Shown piece by piece: positions 57,451-64,000 of a DNA stretch of 64,000 nt. The DNA is taken from positions 5,198,501 to 5,262,500 of the forward strand of contig OZ026848.1 of assembly GCA_964023205.1 (NCBI GenBank). Direction: 5' to 3'. Both the position numbers and the translations under genes were made by a program. The DNA comes from Lutraria lutraria. Taxonomy: Eukaryota; Mollusca; Bivalvia; Venerida; Mactridae. Every line of letters starts with the position of its first letter. The stretch's first letter is position 1. Under the pieces are notes generated by a model that made no database searches, was not told the DNA's origin, and worked only from the letters and a program-made list of their open reading frames with translations.

Positions 57451-60400
57451 CTGAAAATAAACAGTGGTTGATTATTAATTCGTTGAACTTATGTAAAGTA
57501 TTAATTAAAATGAAAACAACAAGTGAAATATTTTATACAACAAGAAATATTAATTTCACAGAAAAATGGTCTCCTCATATAAATCTCATAAAAATTCTGC
57601 AGCGATTTCAATTACATGATAGAACGAGGAGAGAGGGTCTAATACTACTGCTGGTGTCATTTACGATTAAACTGAAAGTGGATAATAGGATGAAATGAAA
57701 AGTAATAAGTTGTAACAATGTATCACATGGATAAGGTGACGCACAATGTGAGAAAGGTGATTGGCAAGAGGTGTTGATCAGGTGGACTAGGAAAATGTTG
57801 ACAAAGGTAACGATATTGAATTACATATGCGTGAAAGTTTAAAGTAATTACCTTATTTGAAATTAACATTTTTCCAATAATGATAATCCTATATATTGAA
57901 TACATATTAGAACTTAAATCCAGAGTCCGATGGTATCAATCCGTTACTCCTACGTTTAACATGAAACTTTAATGACTTCGTGCTCCGTGCTGAGTTTGAA
58001 TAATTGCAATTTGATTTAAAAGATAAAATACCCGGCATTCAACAGTTACACCTGCCTTAAAACACAATTTATGGTATAGGAAGAGAATTGATGGAGAAAT
58101 CATTTGTCAAAAGCATCAGGTTGTTACAACATGATGCTTTGCCAATGCCTCTGAGAGTTGTTATTATTATTATTTAAATTACAACCGATCATGATGCATT
58201 TAGAGTTTTTGATTTCATACCCAGATTAAGAATCATACTTGTTTCAGAAGTATATATCAACTGCGTAGAATCTATAGAATCGCTAATCGAAATGATTTGC
58301 ACACGGTTGCAAAAACTTGGCCGTGTTTACAAAATGGTTTCAAAATATATGAAGATGCAGTACGGATTTGGTACAAGGGCATGGAATGCAAGTATGACAT
58401 ACCACAAAGGAAGTAACACTCGCTGAGACTCTCATAATCCAGGCATAAATTTCGAACGATTTAAGCTTTCGGTTTGATATTTGCCTTTTTTGGATAAAAC
58501 ATTGAAAGTATGATTTAAGCGAATCTGGCGTATCACCGAGGGCCTCTTCGACCTTGTTTTGTAAACCTTGTTAGATTTTTTATCCTTCAGAATGTGTTTT
58601 ACGTAAGAATTTTAAGCGAGTGTTTCTCGAATTGAATCAGACTATAAAACATATCAATTTTAAACCATTGAAAAGCAATACCTCAACATTTTTCTTTCAA
58701 TTACTCTCATATATCTCTGGTGCAAGTAATTTAATTAAGTTTATAGTGAACTTTATTGTGTTAGCTTAAATCGCTCTTTCATCATTCATCGTGTTTTTTA
58801 GAATTAGCTTGATACATTTCCGTTTGATAATGTAATTAAATGATCTGAATACTAAATCTGTAAAACAAAGTAATTCAATTAGATAAATGGTAAGCCGCGC
58901 CTAGTTGTAAATTTACATTTATGTTACGTGAAGTAGAATGTATACATCTTAATAGAATCGTAGGCGAATAATGTAGCAACTTGTGTTCATTAAAAAATGG
59001 CATTGTAAGTATGAATGTTATATATTACCACATCCAATATTAAATGCTGCACTGTCATTTTAATAGCGATCAGTTGTAGTATTTTCGCTACAAATACTAG
59101 CGACCAAGTGCCAAATGGGTACGGATATTACATTTTTAAAACGTATATTGTATAATAACTAGTAATAAAATTGGGAATCCGTGCGTGTATATTTCACCCA
59201 TTCATCATCAGATTTTCAGGTATATAAAAAATTGTAGGTTAACATTAAAGCTTTAAAGAATTTATTCAAATACATGGACGGACGTAAAAAGCAACATTAT
59301 TCAGCAAGTTATGTACTCATTAAAGAGATGTAATTAAAGGCTATATTTACAAACACAATCACTAACGCAAAACATGGAATGATTAAATTGGATATTCCTT
59401 TTACAATTAATCCATTCAACATGTTCTCTGTTACAAATAAAAAGGGGACCACATGACAGGACAGAACGTCTATAGAATGTTCGGTTTAATAGAAAGATAC
59501 AACTGGACATTCTATGTAACACTCAAATCATACGAGGTTGCCACCAAAGGTAATAAAGAAATGGCAATAAACTCATTCAAAGTGCTTGTCTGATCTGGGA
59601 ATGAATTGTTTTAATACATGAATGACATATAAGATTTTATCCATACATGTGGTTGCCGTAAATAGTCTTTCTTTGTGGTACAGACCAATAGTGTAAACAC
59701 TTATTAGTGCAATGGACTGCATGTCTCGATTTATCTATTTATCAGTATTTGGGTATCGTGAAATCAAAGTTTACGATGTAATACCCCATCAGTTTGGTAA
59801 CGTGTTCTAAGATTGTGCAAACTATGCAGAAAAATCGCTGCATCTGAAGAACACCATGATTATTAAGTTTCATTCACTGCTTTTTAATCCAAGTGTTGTT
59901 TATAACAACAGTTCAAAGAGCCGACAGAATGGCAACATTTTCTGACACGCCAAAAGTATTTATGGCATAGCATTAATCGTATTATGTCGAGTTGTCCATA
60001 ATGTTTGTGAAATAACACCAATAGAATATTTATTCTCTGTGTTGAACAGTATTATCCTATTTGTCATGGTAACACTCGGATATATCTATTCATGTTGTGA
60101 TCAGAGGTATTTTAATAGATCTCTCTGTCCACGCGACCAGACCTAACAACAATATGCATTGATGAGCATTATATAGTATGCACCTCACGCCAACAAGAAT
60201 AAGTCCCAAGTGAGAACGTGGCGGTAATACTATTTACCCGTTAGAGCAACAATTGCAGAAACGAATACAAATTAATGAAATCGTGTGAAAATGTGTAGAT
60301 TTCCTTCGCTAATGAATTGTCCGCTTTGGCTTTGATGAATTATATTTTACTTCCGAGAACTCAAGTTGACACTGCTAGCTTTGCAATTGTATTCAGCCAA

Positions 60401-63400
60401 TTCGCAAAGTCAAGCGATTAATGATATTTTGTGCCAGGTCAATACATTTCAACGTAACTTGATTATTATTGTAAATCTGACCCCATTTATTATTTTCTTT
60501 TGACTTTTCGTTGATGGTCCTTTTTGTTTTAGATGGATATAACGAAAATATAAGAAAAAATGAACAAAATATAACAAAAACATATAACAAAATATACCAG
60601 AGATATGACAAAGATCATTGCTTTATAGTCACATTCAGCAGTAATTTTCGAGTAATTCAAATAGTCTTTTATAATAAAGTTATTAAATCAAAATTACACA
60701 AAATATAATACATTGTGATGCCTTAAAGAAAAATAGGATACAGAGACAATAATAACACAGAAATATATCGTTAATGCTCGAGTCAAATTTATTCGCCTTT
60801 GGGATTTTGACTCATGGTTACATGTTTCAATTTCTATCCAGAGACCCCTGCCGTCAGTTTACCCATTGCTTTTCAAATATAACATGATTTCACGAGTATT
60901 CTAATTTCCGGCAGTGAATCCGTAAGTGAATAACAAGAGTGTTACTTTACTGTTGATTTAGGGGAATAAACGGGTGACTTTGATCAAGTTTCTTCCAAAA
61001 CTAAACCACATTCTTTTAGTGCTCGTATTCCATTGTTAAAGCCAAATCACCATTTCAGTATCGTGATGTCATCTTAATTACATTCACTCTCAATGTCCAA
61101 GCATTCCATTGTTGTAATTTCATTTCATGTACTCATTATTGTAACCACTAAATCTTCCGAGGACAACACTTCACTATAGTAAAACTATGACGGTTGCTCC
61201 AGTTTGGGCTTTGGCAATATGCTTTGTTAAGTAGGTTTATTGCATGTGATATTTCGTGCGAGTCTAAGTTCACCATCAATTCACTGACAACGGGATTTGA
61301 TGTAGCAAACCTGGTAAACGAGTCACGCTAAAGAAGTGTTCGTATTTCACATATACTTCGTTACATTCGACCGACAATGTCTATTTCTTGAATGTAAGTG
61401 GTAAGCCGACATTATAACTACTTAGAATTTCCCGTTTGTAAACCTGACAAATATGGCGGCCTCCAAGAATGAAATGCCTGTCAAGTATGTTTCTTTAACT
61501 GTTTGTTTTGATCATGTATTGATAAAGGCGAAAGCTTACACTGCTTGAAGGATAGTTCTGCAAGAATAACGCGTTTATACCATTTTAAAAACTTAATTGT
61601 TTAGTGGTTATATTTCTTTAGGAGTAAATCGGCACCCGCATCACAAATGTAAAGCTTAGGTAGATATTAGGCCGTTAAGCACGATATGATGGAGTTATGG
61701 AATCGCCGAAGTATTCTGAAAAATGTCATGTATCATGTTCTTGTTTGACATACGAGTATTTAAACAACTTAACATTTTTACAACACTAGAAATCTTTGGA
61801 CTTCTACGAGTGCATGAAAATTCATTTAATTAACAAACATTATTACCTTTCCTGACTTACTAGACTAACTGAATCTGGAACTATATGCTAATTCTTAACT
61901 CACGCAACTGAATCAATATTGATTTCATTATGTTTTAGATTAATCAAAATTCACATTATGTATTAATTATTTATAGAATGTTAGAAATACGTAAGGTTTA
62001 AACATGCCGTATCAATATTTTAGCTAGCATTATACAGATTGGCTCTCGGCTCGTGTAATGAATTGATAACAAATTCAGAAAAGTGGATTATCTGCATTTG
62101 CAGCCCACAGTTATATCTGATTTATGCAATCCCGAAAGATTGAAATTCAAATGAAGGTAATAAAACCAAGCTTTGAAATGCAAGCATATTTCTTTCAACA
62201 AATAATGAAAAAATGCCTTGGCATATTGACACATTCGCATGTTAGGAAAGGGACGATTCCCCAGAGGCTGTATCAAACAGAAGAAACCACGATTAGAAAT
62301 CAGACGGACAAAACTTAAAACACGATGCAAATACTCAATGTGTATAAAACGAGATTGGCCTTTTTGTTTAATACTAGTACCAAATCACAAACCTGTTTTT
62401 TCTATCAAATTTACTTTTTATTTAATAATTATTTACAATTTCTAAACATTTTATATTATTTTAGGCACATCATATGGGTGCGTGTTTGTTAACACCCAAT
62501 GTTTAGTAAAAATTAATTATATTAACATTCGCTATTTGCGTAAATTTTTTGGCCTGTTGCAATTGCAAAATTGGAAAATCGTTTTGAATTGTTATTCCCA
62601 GACATTACCATATCGTCGTGGCAATGCAGGTAAGATCCACACTCGGTCACATAAAATTACTTTAGGAACATCGCAGGTTCAAAAGATACCATTCTAAGAA
62701 TAAATCCTATTTTATGCATGTATTTCATTTATGCGTGTATATTAGACCAAAAAGTTGCTTTAAAATCAATCATCGGAACGTATTTCTTTGCATTTTGATC
62801 CCATTAATTGTTTTGGTTTTCTGACGCTGTGCGATGACATCTTGTGTGTTTTTAGGACAAATATTTACATTCCATTTTGATTAAATCATCGAGTGAACAC
62901 TGCCCGGAACTGACATTTTCGATTAAAACGAGAGATCTTCTAAGACCTATTGGTAAGGTTGGTTTAATTGAATGAGTGTAAAAAAATATTTGATTCATTC
63001 AATGGCAAGATCTGTTTCTTGTATTTAGTATGTGCTGAACGTGAGAAGATTATCAAGGCAATAGTGTTTTTTTTCCAGACAGATATTGTCTGATGTTATT
63101 AAGTCTGTTTGCAACACATTGGAACAAGATTTTGAGTAATTTTCGCAACGTCTTATTATTGACTTTCATCCTATTCTTTAAAATGATCTGAAGTGTCAAC
63201 ATAACTCGATTGTGTTGTAATTGATACAGAAAACCATGACAGAATCATCAGTCAGTCTTGGTTAAAGCTATATCTAAGCAACAGCCTAAACAAGCTGACA
63301 TATGTTATTAATACAAACAAATGTTTCAGTTTGAATAGAAGCTATCGATTATGAGCATAAAATGCACCTTTTAAATTAACGCTTTGGAGTTATAATGAAT

Positions 63401-64000
63401 TATAAATAAATACGGCAGTCCCGAAGTACCTATTAGGATTTATAGATATTTGAAACTGGTTTATACAGAAAATAAGGAGATCGATAACACGAGGTTTGAT
63501 CTGATAACTTCTATTACAAGTACTTATTGTGATGTAACATATTATAATGGACTGTTCAAACAATATGATGCATAATTCATGTCCAAAGCATGTGCCGTAA
63601 AAGCTTTCAGTTTTACTGAATTAGTAACACATGGTGTATGACAATTTAATTCCAAAGATGATGTTATCAGCGCGTGAATATGAGTATGTGGTTATGAATT
63701 TTTTTAATCAACAATATTTCATATTTCGCACGAGTCGCGTTTGTGAAAGGCATTTCATCGCTTTCAACTCCGTTTTCCAAATCATGTGATATTTCCAGCC
63801 ATCATTTTATGATTTTACATCAGTTATGAAAGCCAAATAAATAAATGCTTTCTGCTCACAAAAAGTTATAACAAATAAATATCAGATGATGTCTTGCTGA
63901 CATATTTGCATACATTTGCTTTGCTGAATTTAAAAAAAGTGACACTAGCTGAATTCAAAACAGGATATTTGTCTTTTAGCGCCGTCCCAACATATTTGTC
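57451..64000. other. 5' flank of the prohormone gene, no gene recognised
   Basis: 6.5 kb of AT-rich sequence. The promoter and the non-coding first exon of the prohormone gene should lie here or beyond, but neither a TATA box nor a donor could be chosen with confidence. Open frames are at chance length. No repeat family from the rest of the window was identified. Confidence 0.5.

Overview
The window is nuclear DNA from an animal, most likely a lophotrochozoan and probably a bivalve mollusc. The support is spliced genes with GT-AG introns, a terminal PRPF40 protein segment that reads like animal orthologues, low GC by eye, and dense tRNA-derived SINEs, MITEs and minisatellites of types I associate with bivalve genomes. 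The species cannot be named from the sequence. There is no prokaryotic gene organisation, no CRISPR array and no intact viral gene. Almost all short open frames are chance or repeat-derived. Layout: (1) 1-13.0 kb (+) is the 3' half of PRPF40, a splicing factor. Seven exons, all with matching phases, encode the last FF domains, an Arg/Ser- and Lys-rich tail and a conserved C-terminus. A 3' UTR and polyadenylation signal follow. The introns carry minisatellites, a SINE and several MITEs. (2) 13.1-52.4 kb is about 39 kb of gene-poor DNA between two convergent genes. It holds a TTAA-bounded MITE with a nested insertion, Tc1/mariner- or pogo-like MITEs, several tRNA-SINE families, a 5'-truncated LINE next to a 56-bp minisatellite, a Penelope-like GIY-YIG nuclease remnant, and a MITE inserted inside another repeat. 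A 651-bp open frame at 39.3 kb and a possible orphan exon at 35.6 kb are the only unexplained coding-like stretches. (3) 57.45-52.5 kb (-) is a previously unlisted small gene split into at least three coding exons. It has a signal peptide, dibasic cleavage sites and a two-cysteine C-terminal peptide. It looks like a secreted prohormone, probably a neuropeptide, of a family I do not recognise. (4) 57.5-64 kb has no recognisable gene and would hold the 5' UTR exon and promoter of the prohormone. The two genes are not functionally linked as far as can be seen: one is a housekeeping nuclear splicing factor, the other a secretory-pathway product. The most valuable leads are the prohormone gene, the intronic 36-bp array whose every unit looks like a branch point plus pyrimidine tract plus AG, and the layered MITE families.
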